In this document: one piece after another, positions 1-6,322 of the stretch | Layout: each line of letters starts with the position of its first letter | Numbering within the stretch: position 1 is the stretch's first letter | NCBI GenBank assembly: GCA_002329385.1 | Contig: DCTR01000017.1 | Location: 15,389-22,881, forward strand | DNA from: Candidatus Shapirobacteria bacterium UBA1435 | GTDB taxonomy: Bacteria; Patescibacteriota; Microgenomatia; UBA12405 | Reading direction: 5' to 3' | DNA length: 7,493 bases | Notes under the pieces: model-generated | The model's database searches: none | What the model saw: the letters and a program-made list of their open reading frames with translations, nothing else | Told to the model about the DNA's origin: nothing | Translations under genes and position numbers: made by a program

Positions 1-63
1 AAGATTACCCAAAAACTTAATAAGCCCACCAACCTGCCCTTACCGGTGGCTGGTGTTTTCCAG

Positions 64-92
64 TCGGCAAAAACTTTCCCGGCTGATATAAT
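64..92 (+). promoter_or_regulatory. Probable sigma-70-type promoter with extended -10, upstream of the LytR_C gene
   Basis: A perfect TATAAT lies at 87-92. It is preceded by TG at 84-85, giving an extended -10 (TGnTATAAT). A partial -35, TCGGCA at 64-69 (4 of 6 matches to TTGACA), sits exactly 17 bases upstream. Transcription would start near base 99, leaving a leader of about 37 bases before the ATG at 136. This supports that ATG as the start. The caveat is that the same reading frame stays open to the left edge, so the site could instead lie inside a longer coding region. Confidence 0.5.
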
Positions 93-123
93 TAGACCAG
101 ATCCAAATAACAGTTTAATTCCG

Positions 124-160
124 GAAACCAAAAAAATGGAAACCACTGAAACCAAAAAAA
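124..160 (+). repeat. Direct repeat of 13 bases, period 24, around the first ATG
   Basis: GAAACCAAAAAAA occurs at 124-136 and again at 148-160, a period of 24 bases or exactly eight codons. In frame it gives ETKK-METT-ETKK, so the proposed start ATG (136-138) overlaps the end of the first copy. It looks like a small local duplication. It may have created or moved the start codon, or it may be an internal repeat of a longer protein. Confidence 0.6.
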
Positions 161-693
161 ACATCCTTCCTCTTGTTGCTGTTTTCGTCTTGACCGCCTC
201 CCTTGCCTCCGTCGCCATCTGGTATGCCTTAAATCGCGGTGATCAGTCCCAGCCGTCGACAGCCAACGTCACCCCCACCGAAATTCCAGTCTACCCCACT
301 GAAGCTCCCACCCCCACCCCTGTCCCCATCGACAAAAAAATCAAAATCCAGGTCCTAAACGCCACCAGTATTAATGGTCAGGCGGCCACTCTCAAAGAAA
401 AACTTGTCGGCCTTGGCTTCACCAACATCACTGTCGGCAACAGTAACGAAAAGGTCGATGGTAACGAAATCAGGCTCAAGTCCAGCCTTAGCGATGCTAG
501 CGAGTATTTTGTCCAATCAATGCCTTATTTTCCAGCCAGTATTTCCGCCGAGCTAAAAGACACCTCTAATTACGACGTGGTCTTCGTCATCGGTTCCGAC
601 CTTAACAATCCTTCTCCTGCGTCGATGGGGGATTCACCACCTTCTTCCCAAGCCGAAACCACCCCCACTGTTAAGGCGACTCCCACTCCCTAA
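136..693 (+). CDS. Membrane-anchored protein with extracytoplasmic LytR_C domain
   Basis: The protein is 185 residues from ATG 136. It has a short Lys-containing cytoplasmic N-terminus (1-9) and one hydrophobic segment at about 10-32 with no cleavage site, so it is probably a type II anchor. A Thr/Pro-rich linker follows (about 38-65), then a LytR_C-type domain (about 68-156) opening with KIQVLNATSINGQAATLKE and a GLGF turn. This is the classic VxVLNGxxxxGLAxxxxxxLxxxGF pattern. The tail is again Pro/Ser/Thr-rich. In other bacteria LytR_C often follows an LCP (LytR-CpsA-Psr) ligase domain that attaches glycopolymers to the wall. No LCP domain is present here, so a wall or glycan-binding role is inference. 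The frame is open leftward to base 1 and also has a GTG at 46, so an N-terminal extension cannot be excluded. The promoter at 64-92, the compact TM topology and a weak GGAAA before the ATG favour 136. The stop lies 6 bases before rmlB, which suggests one transcript. Confidence 0.75.
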   Translation: METTETKKNILPLVAVFVLTASLASVAIWYALNRGDQSQPSTANVTPTEIPVYPTEAPTPTPVPIDKKIKIQVLNATSINGQAATLKEKLVGLGFTNITVGNSNEKVDGNEIRLKSSLSDASEYFVQSMPYFPASISAELKDTSNYDVVFVIGSDLNNPSPASMGDSPPSSQAETTPTVKATPTP

Positions 694-699
694 ACCGTC

Positions 700-1710
700 A
701 TGAATTTATTGGTAACTGGCGGTTTGGGCTTTATTGGCAGTAATTTCATCCGTCTTTGGCTTTCCCGCCATCCAGACTGTCGGTTAGTCAATCTTGATAA
801 TCTGACCTATGCCGCCAACCCCGACAGCCTAAAAGATGTTCAGTCAAACCCTAACTACCGTTTTGTCAAAGGTGATATTTGCGACGATAAAATCGTCCAG
901 CAACTCATGCCCAGCACCGATTTTGTCGTTCACTTTGCCGCGGAATCCCACGTCGATCGGTCTATAAACGATCCTTATCTTTTTGTCAAAACCAATGTCT
1001 TGGGCACCTACATTCTGCTCAAGTCCGCCTCAAAAAATCAAATCAAGCGCTTTCATCATGTTTCCACCGACGAGGTTTTTGGTTCAATCGGGACGGAGTC
1101 AAAAAACCAGTTTTCCGAATCAACGCCCTACGATCCTTCCAGTCCTTATTCGGCCTCCAAAGCCGCCTCTGACCACTTTGTTCGTTCCTTCGGCAAAACC
1201 TTCGGCCTACCTATAACTATCACTAATTGTTCCAATAACTACGGACCTTACCAGCACCCGGAAAAATTTATTCCCCGAATGATTACCAACTTGATCGACG
1301 GCCACAAGATCCCGGTTTATGGACAAGGGCTTAACCTCCGTGATTGGTTGTATGTTGAAGATCACTGTTTGGCCATTGAAACCGTTCTACTCAAAGGCAA
1401 GGTGGGGGAGACTTATTGCGTTGGTGGCCTAAAGGGTGGCACTCGTAATATCGATCTGGTCAAGCAAGTGTTATCCATCTTTGGCCTTGACGACTCCTGG
1501 ATTGAATACGTAGCCGACCGTCCCGCCCACGACAACTATTCTGTTGATTGGTCAAAGATTAAAACCGAACTTGGCTGGGAACCAAAATTCACTCTAGAGT
1601 CTGGGCTGAAGGCCACTGTCGACTGGTATCGTTCAAATGAGACATGGTGGCGTCTGGCCAAAAAAGAAGCCGAAGAATTTTATACCAAACTAAAAGCATT
1701 ATCAGTTTAA
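700..1710 (+). CDS. rmlB: dTDP-glucose 4,6-dehydratase (RmlB/RfbB)
   Basis: This is a cytoplasmic NAD-dependent extended SDR enzyme that converts dTDP-glucose to dTDP-4-keto-6-deoxyglucose, the second step of dTDP-L-rhamnose synthesis. The 336 residues match the usual family length. Visible motifs in order are: nucleotide-binding TGGLGFIGSN at 6-15; the family block NLDNLTYAANPDSL at 31-44; HFAAESHVDRSI at 78-89; the dehydratase active-site TDE at 123-125; catalytic Y150 and K154 in YSASK; NCSNNYGPYQHPEKFIPRMI at 176-195; and GQGLNLRDWLYVEDH at 208-222. RPAHDNYSVDW at 274-284 completes the substrate-binding end. All catalytic residues expected for RmlB are present, so it should be active. It starts 6 bases after the LytR_C stop with no Shine-Dalgarno, consistent with translational coupling or leader-independent initiation. 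The partner RmlD-like gene follows after 37 bases. Confidence 0.95.
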   Translation: MNLLVTGGLGFIGSNFIRLWLSRHPDCRLVNLDNLTYAANPDSLKDVQSNPNYRFVKGDICDDKIVQQLMPSTDFVVHFAAESHVDRSINDPYLFVKTNVLGTYILLKSASKNQIKRFHHVSTDEVFGSIGTESKNQFSESTPYDPSSPYSASKAASDHFVRSFGKTFGLPITITNCSNNYGPYQHPEKFIPRMITNLIDGHKIPVYGQGLNLRDWLYVEDHCLAIETVLLKGKVGETYCVGGLKGGTRNIDLVKQVLSIFGLDDSWIEYVADRPAHDNYSVDWSKIKTELGWEPKFTLESGLKATVDWYRSNETWWRLAKKEAEEFYTKLKALSV

Positions 1711-1747
1711 ACACTGGATCATTTTGGACTTATAGATTACTTTCATC

Positions 1748-2692
1748 ATGGCTGACAAAATCCTGATTTTCGGAGACGGCCAGATTGGCAATTTTTACTT
1801 AAACCATTTCTCCTCCCTCGGCACTCCGGCCAGCATTACCTCTGCCGACATTACCGATGTTAAACAAATCAACCAAGCTGTCAATGATTATCAGCCGTCA
1901 GTCGTCATCAACACTGCCGCCAAAACCAACCTTGAGTGGTGTTCCCAAAACCAGTTATTGGCATTTCAGGTAAATGTTCTCGGTGCGGCAAATCTAGCTG
2001 AAGTTTGCGATCAAAATCGAATATATTTTATTCATTTTTCCAGCGGTTGTATTTTTCAAAGCGACTCTTCTGCCGATGCCAAAAAAGAATCCGACACCCC
2101 TGCCCCCGCCGCTTTTTATTCCTGGACAAAAGTCTGGTCGGAACAAATGGTTGTTTTCAACCGTTCCCCCGGTTTTAAGTATCTGATTTTACGTCCCCGC
2201 CAGCCTGTCTCCTCCCAAATAAGCCCCAAAAACATGTTAATAAAAATGCTTACTTTTACTAAATTTGTCGACACTCCCAATACCGGCACTGTTCTTGAAG
2301 ATTTGATGGACTGGAGTTATCAGCTGATTAAATTGCGGGCAACTGGTGTATACCATGTTGCCAATTCTGGCTGGTCGACTCCTTATCAGATCGGCCTCCT
2401 TCTCAAAAAACATATTTTGCCTGATCTTCCTGTTGAGAAAATCTCCAAAGAGGAGCTGGATCGTCTTACCCCCAACCGTCGCGTCGATACTATTTTAGAT
2501 ATCAGCCGTCTTCAGTCACTGGGCATTAAGGTCACTCCCTATCGTCAACGCTTGGAGGAAATTATTATCTCTCTCAAAGACAACATTAAACTCACCCCCC
2601 CCAATCAGTTATCCGAAATTTTTGCTGAAACCGCCGCATCCTCCCGTCAAAGGACTGTCGTCAACCAGTGCTACACTTCTCTTTTTCAATAA
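1748..2692 (+). CDS. rmlD: RmlD-like dTDP-4-dehydrorhamnose reductase / sugar-nucleotide SDR
   Basis: This is a cytoplasmic NAD(P)-dependent SDR, probably reducing dTDP-4-keto-L-rhamnose to dTDP-L-rhamnose. The 314 residues show the RmlD pattern: an N-terminal Rossmann motif FGDGQIGN at 8-15, VINTAAKTNLEW at 53-64, FVDTPNTGTVLEDL at 173-186, GVYHVANSGWSTPYQIG at 200-216 (like RmlD GIYHxAGxG) and a C-terminal RRVDTILDISRLQSLGI at 244-260. Catalytic Y124 and K128 (YSWTK) and S98/S99 are present. Two deviations stand out. The nucleotide motif is GxGxxG rather than GxxGxxG, and the usual STDYVF is SSGCIF. The last 30 or so residues lie beyond normal RmlD homology, follow a run of eight C, and overlap the convergent oxidoreductase gene by 32 bases. 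The neighbouring rmlB supports the assignment. The exact substrate is less certain, because rmlA and rmlC are not in view. Confidence 0.75.
   Translation: MADKILIFGDGQIGNFYLNHFSSLGTPASITSADITDVKQINQAVNDYQPSVVINTAAKTNLEWCSQNQLLAFQVNVLGAANLAEVCDQNRIYFIHFSSGCIFQSDSSADAKKESDTPAPAAFYSWTKVWSEQMVVFNRSPGFKYLILRPRQPVSSQISPKNMLIKMLTFTKFVDTPNTGTVLEDLMDWSYQLIKLRATGVYHVANSGWSTPYQIGLLLKKHILPDLPVEKISKEELDRLTPNRRVDTILDISRLQSLGIKVTPYRQRLEEIIISLKDNIKLTPPNQLSEIFAETAASSRQRTVVNQCYTSLFQ
2595..2602 (+). repeat. Run of eight C near the 3' end of rmlD
   Basis: Eight consecutive C residues at 2595-2602 sit at codons 283-285 of the RmlD-like gene. One extra C would end the protein at TGA 2626-2628, giving about 293 residues, closer to normal RmlD length and without overlapping the convergent gene. 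One fewer C would open a frame running to 2912. The tract is therefore a possible sequencing or assembly indel, or a slippage site. Confidence 0.6.
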
Positions 2693-3887
2693 TCCTTTTT
2701 GCCAATTCTTCCGCCCTGGTCACGGCATAATTCATTCCTCTGTCTTCCGGAAAAATCTGCGAAAAATTCAGACGGTGTATGTTTTTCTCTTCTTTTTCTC
2801 CAGACAGCCGTCTTTGGTAATCTGTCCCGACAACGTGTTGGGCGTATTTAAATCGAAAGATAAAGGATCTTTCAACCATTTCTCTGCTAAAATCCTTAAA
2901 CATTGTCTTTAGGTAACCAAACCATTCTTTTTCTATCTCGTCATCTGTCATCTTAAAATATTTGTGATTGTGGGGTGCGTATGTTCCCAAGTAATAGATT
3001 TCTTTGCCGCCATAATCCTTTTTGTCGACAAAATTTGTGTGTTCAATTAACGCCAAAAATGGCGCCCCTAATTCGTTGATATTGTGCCAATAATAATTGC
3101 TTAGCTTTTGCCTTGAGCAAAAAACCATGGTGATTGCCCCAAGATAATCTATGCCTTTTCCCGGTCGGGTGGAAATTACTGTTCCGTATCTGTTAGTCAG
3201 TTCTTTTTCTTCCACTTTCTCTCCGGTATCTATCTTCCCTCCCGCCTTGGTTATTTCCTCCGCCAGCTTTTTCACCATTTGTCCAAAACCGCCCCGCAGG
3301 TATCCCAATCTTTCTTTGCCATCTTTATCCTTTGAGTTCCCTCTTGTATGAATCCTTGCCCATAACCACGCCATCGACACCTTATCGTGCCAGTCGTGAA
3401 ACTTTCCCTTCAAGAGCGGCTCCCATACGACCTTGTATCCCCTTTCTCCGCCATATTTTTTCATCCACTCTTCTGCGGTTTGTTCGATATATTTTTGCCA
3501 CCGGCCGTCTTTTTGCAACAATAATCCCACCAATCCCATCCTGATTCTATCGATAATCGGTAGTGGCTCAAATCTGATTAGGTCCATCGGGGTGGTGAAG
3601 GGGTACAGCCGCTGGTTGTAATAAATCCCTACCTTGCTTTCTTGCCACTCCAACTTATTTTCCAGCCCCAGTTCCCTAATTAACCCTATTATTGCCCTGT
3701 CGGTTTTAAAGATATGATGATAGCTTTTTTCTAGCCAATGACCTTCTATCTGAAAACTGGCCACCAAGCCTCCCAGGTCTTTTTCTTTCTCAAATATGTT
3801 AACCTCGTAGCCGTTTTTAGCCAGCCTGTAACCAACCGTCAGACCGCCCAGCCCTCCTCCCACAATCGCCACCGACTTTTTTTCCAT
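2661..3887 (-). CDS. FAD-dependent oxidoreductase, amine-oxidase/HemY-like superfamily
   Basis: The protein is 408 residues from the ATG at 3887. The N-terminus is a textbook FAD-binding Rossmann fold: VAIVGGGLGGLTVGYRLAK (6-24), acidic E33 at the end of strand 2 in FEKE, and the second-glycine motif LGG at 38-40. The C-terminus carries SQIFPEDRGMNYAVTRAEEL (376-395), the conserved PEDRG block that closes the FAD site in this branch. The superfamily (amine oxidase/NAD_binding_8) includes protoporphyrinogen oxidase and phytoene desaturase, but nothing here identifies the substrate and a heme role should not be assumed. Relatives are, to my knowledge, often found near surface-glycan genes, which fits the neighbours. 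No TM segment is evident. The frame extends to a TTG at 3944, but those 19 residues look non-coding, lack FAD-family homology and overlap a candidate fusA promoter, so the ATG is preferred. GTG 3905 is another possible start. The gene is convergent with rmlD and overlaps it by 32 bases. Confidence 0.85.
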   Translation of the reverse strand: MEKKSVAIVGGGLGGLTVGYRLAKNGYEVNIFEKEKDLGGLVASFQIEGHWLEKSYHHIFKTDRAIIGLIRELGLENKLEWQESKVGIYYNQRLYPFTTPMDLIRFEPLPIIDRIRMGLVGLLLQKDGRWQKYIEQTAEEWMKKYGGERGYKVVWEPLLKGKFHDWHDKVSMAWLWARIHTRGNSKDKDGKERLGYLRGGFGQMVKKLAEEITKAGGKIDTGEKVEEKELTNRYGTVISTRPGKGIDYLGAITMVFCSRQKLSNYYWHNINELGAPFLALIEHTNFVDKKDYGGKEIYYLGTYAPHNHKYFKMTDDEIEKEWFGYLKTMFKDFSREMVERSFIFRFKYAQHVVGTDYQRRLSGEKEEKNIHRLNFSQIFPEDRGMNYAVTRAEELAKRIIEKEKCSTG

Positions 3888-3931
3888 TGTTAAGTCTAAC
3901 ACTTTTCCCCCCGATTCCCTTCTTGTTCTAC

Positions 3932-3964
3932 TTGCAAAGTTCAATTCTCATGTTAATATACAAT
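3932..3964 (+). promoter_or_regulatory. Candidate fusA promoter in the divergent intergenic region
   Basis: TTGCAA at 3932-3937 is followed by an AT-rich -10 region, with TAATAT at 3954-3959 (spacer 16) or TATACA at 3957-3962 (spacer 19). The same TTGCAAAG and TACAAT words occur upstream of tuf. Transcription from here would give fusA a leader of about 105 bases. A second possible -10, TATAAA at 4050-4055, lies just before fusA but has no -35 at good spacing. No convincing promoter for the leftward oxidoreductase gene was found in this 188-base region. Confidence 0.35.
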
Positions 3965-4075
3965 GATCTAAGCTGTTGCAGGGATGTGACAGTTTTTTGT
4001 TCAAGAGGGTATATTTTTGGCTGTTGGCCAATCTCTTCCTCCAAAAAGATATAAAATTTTGCAAAACTTAAAACT

Positions 4076-6196
4076 ATGGCTGAAGCAATTAAACTAACCA
4101 AAAATCGGGATGTTCCCATGGAAAAAGTCCGCAATATTGGCATCATTGCTCACATTGACGGCGGCAAGACCACCACCACCGAAAGACTGCTTTTTTACAC
4201 TGGCAAAATTCACAAAATGGGTTCGGTCGACGAAGGCACTACCACCACCGACAGCTTGATTCAGGAAAGGGAAAGGGGAATCACCATCCAGTCGGCCTGT
4301 GTTACTACTTTTTGGAAAGACTACCGGATAAATATTATCGATACTCCTGGTCACGTTGATTTTACCGCCGAAGTTGAGCGGTCGTTACGTGTTTTGGACG
4401 GCGCCATCATGATCTTTGACGGTAACGCCGGTGTCCAGGCCCAGTCCGAAACGGTTTGGCGCCAGGCCGACAAATACAGTGTCCCCCGTATTGCCTTTGT
4501 CAACAAAATGGATAAGGTTGGTGCCTCCTTCCAAAAGACTCTCGATAGCATCACCCAAAAACTTCGTGCGCCAATCGTGCCAATGGTTTTACCCATCGGC
4601 GAGGAACATTCGTTTTCCGGAGTTATCGACCTGATGGAGATGAAAATGATCGTCTACGACAAAGATGAAGAGGGTATGGAATTTACGGTCAAAGACGTCA
4701 CTCCGGACTACCTCGAAGCCGCCAAATCCGCCCGCGCCAGAATGGTTGAAAAAATAGCCGGCGAAGACGAAATGCTTATGGACAAGTTTCTAAACGATCA
4801 GGAAATTTCTATCGCCGAACTCAAAAAAGCCCTAAGGAAAGCCACTATTACCCGTAAACTTTTTCCGGTGTTTTGTGGGGCCGCCTGGCGCAATAAAGGC
4901 ATCCATCCCATTTTGGACGCTATTATCGACTACCTTCCCTGTCCGACCGATCTGCCGCCGGTTGAGGGTTTCAATGTTGACAGTGGCGAAAAAATCAGTC
5001 GCAAACCCGAAAAAAGCGAGCCTTTTTCTGGACTCCTCTTTAAAGTTCAGTCCGATCCCCATGTTGGTACCCTCTCCTATGTCCGTGTCTATTCGGGTAT
5101 TGTCAGGGCTGGTTCCGAAGTCTACAATACCACCCGTCAGCGCTCGGAAAGAATTGGTCGTCTGCTTTTGATGCATGCCGACAAACGTGAAGGTATCGAG
5201 GAAGGCTTTGCTGGCGAAATTATCGCCTGTATTGGTCTGAAGGAATCCTATACCGGCGACACCCTTTGTGACAAGAATAATCCTATCTCGCTTTCCCCTA
5301 TCCAGTTTCCCGACCCGGTTATTTCTCTCTCCATTGAGCCGGAAACTGTTGATGATCAGGAAAAAATGAGCCAGGCTCTCAACCGCCTCTCGTCAGAAGA
5401 TCCCACCTTTAAAGTTTCCTACAACCACGAAACCGGTCAAACCATTATTGCTGGCATGGGTGAGCTTTATCTTGAGATCGTTGTCGACCGGTTAAAAAGG
5501 GAATTTGGGGTTAACGTCAAAACCGGGAATCCTCAAGTGGCCTATCGGGAGACAATTTCCGCCAATGCCGAAGGTGAAGGAAAATATATCCACCAATCCG
5601 GTGGTCATGGTCAATACGGCCACTGCAACATCCGCGTTGAGCCCAAAAATCGTGGCGAAGGTGTTGAATTTGTCAACGCCGTTAAGGGAGGTGCCATTCC
5701 ATCCAACTTTATTCCTGCCATCGAAAAGGGTGTCAAAGAAACTCTCCAAAAAGGGATCATCGCTGGTTTCCCGGCCACTGATATCAAAATCTCGGTCTAC
5801 GATGGTTCTTACCACGAAGTCGATTCCTCCGAAATGGCCTTCAAACTGGCAGGTTCTTACGCCATCAAAGATGCTTTTGAACAGGCAAAACCGCTTATTC
5901 TTGAGCCGGTCATGAAGATGGAAGTCGCCACTCCTTCTGAATTTTTAGGCACTGTTATTGGTGACCTTTCCTCCCGTCGTGGCCAGATCGGTGGTACCAC
6001 CGAAAGCTTTGGTTTTACCACCATCGACTGCCTGATTCCTCTGGAAGCCGTCCGGGGTTATGCCACCGTTATCCGTTCACTTACCCAGGGTCGTGGTTCT
6101 TTCTACATGGAGCCGTCACACTATGATCCGGTGCCCCGCGACATCCAGGAAAAACTGACCACTCCGCTTACAGGTAACAAATCATCGAAAGGCTAA
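4076..6196 (+). CDS. fusA: Elongation factor G (EF-G), translocase GTPase
   Basis: EF-G is the cytoplasmic GTPase that drives tRNA-mRNA translocation on the ribosome and, with RRF, ribosome recycling. The 706 residues are full family length with all five domains. The G domain has P-loop AHIDGGKT (25-32), switch I ERGIT with T70, DTPGHVD (89-95), NKMD (143-146) and GAAWRNKG (268-275) near G5. Domain II is around 315-400 and domain III around 415-490. Domain IV includes HQSGGHGQYG (506-515) and the tip loop GSYHEVDSSE (577-586), with Q507 and H580 matching E. coli Gln507 and His583. Domain V (about 607-690) includes EPVMKMEVATPSEF. Two small oddities are the P-loop alanine of AHIDAGKT being Gly29, and the usual SGGRGQ being SGGHGQ. 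The start at 4076 gives a 14-residue leader before PMEKVRNIGI, typical of EF-G; ATG 4118 is an alternative. There is no Shine-Dalgarno. rpsL and rpsG, its usual partners, are not upstream; tuf follows after 136 bases. Confidence 0.97.
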   Translation: MAEAIKLTKNRDVPMEKVRNIGIIAHIDGGKTTTTERLLFYTGKIHKMGSVDEGTTTTDSLIQERERGITIQSACVTTFWKDYRINIIDTPGHVDFTAEVERSLRVLDGAIMIFDGNAGVQAQSETVWRQADKYSVPRIAFVNKMDKVGASFQKTLDSITQKLRAPIVPMVLPIGEEHSFSGVIDLMEMKMIVYDKDEEGMEFTVKDVTPDYLEAAKSARARMVEKIAGEDEMLMDKFLNDQEISIAELKKALRKATITRKLFPVFCGAAWRNKGIHPILDAIIDYLPCPTDLPPVEGFNVDSGEKISRKPEKSEPFSGLLFKVQSDPHVGTLSYVRVYSGIVRAGSEVYNTTRQRSERIGRLLLMHADKREGIEEGFAGEIIACIGLKESYTGDTLCDKNNPISLSPIQFPDPVISLSIEPETVDDQEKMSQALNRLSSEDPTFKVSYNHETGQTIIAGMGELYLEIVVDRLKREFGVNVKTGNPQVAYRETISANAEGEGKYIHQSGGHGQYGHCNIRVEPKNRGEGVEFVNAVKGGAIPSNFIPAIEKGVKETLQKGIIAGFPATDIKISVYDGSYHEVDSSEMAFKLAGSYAIKDAFEQAKPLILEPVMKMEVATPSEFLGTVIGDLSSRRGQIGGTTESFGFTTIDCLIPLEAVRGYATVIRSLTQGRGSFYMEPSHYDPVPRDIQEKLTTPLTGNKSSKG

Positions 6197-6203
6197 AGCA
6201 TTT

Positions 6204-6230
6204 CTTGTTGCAAAGCCGATCACTTGTTGC
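6204..6230 (+). repeat. Direct repeat CTTGTTGC x2 at the tuf promoter
   Basis: CTTGTTGC occurs at 6204-6211 and 6223-6230, 19 bases apart start to start, or just under two helical turns. The first copy overlaps the -35 hexamer and the second abuts the -10 of the proposed tuf promoter. It could be a paired protein-binding site or chance. Confidence 0.4.
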
Positions 6231-6236
6231 TACAAT
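6208..6236 (+). promoter_or_regulatory. Probable tuf promoter
   Basis: TTGCAA (6208-6213, 4 of 6 to TTGACA) and TACAAT (6231-6236, 5 of 6 to TATAAT) are separated by exactly 17 bases. It starts 12 bases after the fusA stop. Transcription would begin near 6243, giving tuf a leader of about 90 bases that contains both inverted repeats and the Shine-Dalgarno site. tuf can thus be transcribed separately from fusA, matching the higher EF-Tu demand seen generally in bacteria. Confidence 0.6.
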
Positions 6237-6275
6237 TCAAAAGCATTTTAAGCTAAAATTGTTATTAGTTATTTT

Positions 6276-6293
6276 GTCTTTAAAAACAAAGAC
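6276..6293 (+). repeat. Inverted repeat in the fusA-tuf spacer (weak terminator or attenuator)
   Basis: GTCTTT (6276-6281) and AAAGAC (6288-6293) are perfect 6-base arms around the loop AAAAAC, followed by TTTTATTT (6294-6301). The layout resembles an intrinsic terminator, but the stem has only two G-C pairs and would be weak. Because it lies downstream of the proposed tuf promoter, it could act on both fusA readthrough and tuf-initiated transcripts. Confidence 0.35.
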
Positions 6294-6302
6294 TTTTATT
6301 TA

Positions 6303-6316
6303 ACCGCCCAGGCGGT
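6303..6316 (+). repeat. GC-rich palindrome abutting the tuf ribosome binding site
   Basis: ACCGCC (6303-6308) and GGCGGT (6311-6316) form a perfect inverted repeat with CA between, which as RNA is a 5-bp stem with loop CCAG. Its last base is the first base of the Shine-Dalgarno TAAGGAG. It stands out in an otherwise AT-rich spacer, so a structure tuning access to the ribosome binding site, or a DNA-binding operator, is plausible. Confidence 0.45.
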
Positions 6317-6322
6317 AAGGAG
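6316..6322 (+). promoter_or_regulatory. Strong Shine-Dalgarno site of tuf
   Basis: TAAGGAG ends 10 bases before the ATG at 6333 and is a near-perfect complement of the usual 16S rRNA 3' tail. It fixes the tuf start. No other gene in the window has a comparable site. Confidence 0.85.

Noticed and set aside
136..693. Annotation as a complete LCP (LytR-CpsA-Psr) glycopolymer ligase
   Set aside because: Only the LytR_C accessory domain is present; the catalytic LCP domain is absent between the TM segment and LytR_C.
2622..2912. Plus-strand frame of 96 codons after the poly-C tract
   Set aside because: It lies almost wholly antisense to the oxidoreductase gene, with F/S-rich composition typical of a shadow frame.
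3888..3944. N-terminal extension of the FAD oxidoreductase to TTG 3944
   Set aside because: The 19 extra residues precede the normal family start (a few residues before VAIVGGG), use a rare start codon and overlap the candidate fusA promoter.
4014..4047. TTTTTGG / CCAAAAA stem and TTGGCCAA palindrome before fusA, considered as a riboswitch or terminator
   Set aside because: The stem is only seven pairs with a 20-base loop and A/T-rich arms. No known riboswitch pattern and no T-run after it were seen.
3928..4146. 72-codon minus-strand frame in the divergent region
   Set aside because: It overlaps the fusA 5' end, has no ribosome binding site or recognisable domain, and covers the likely fusA regulatory region.
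4832..5176. Antisense frames within fusA (also 4094-4354, 4351-4596 and 5492-5815)
   Set aside because: They are shadows of the strongly conserved EF-G reading frame with no domain or start signal of their own.
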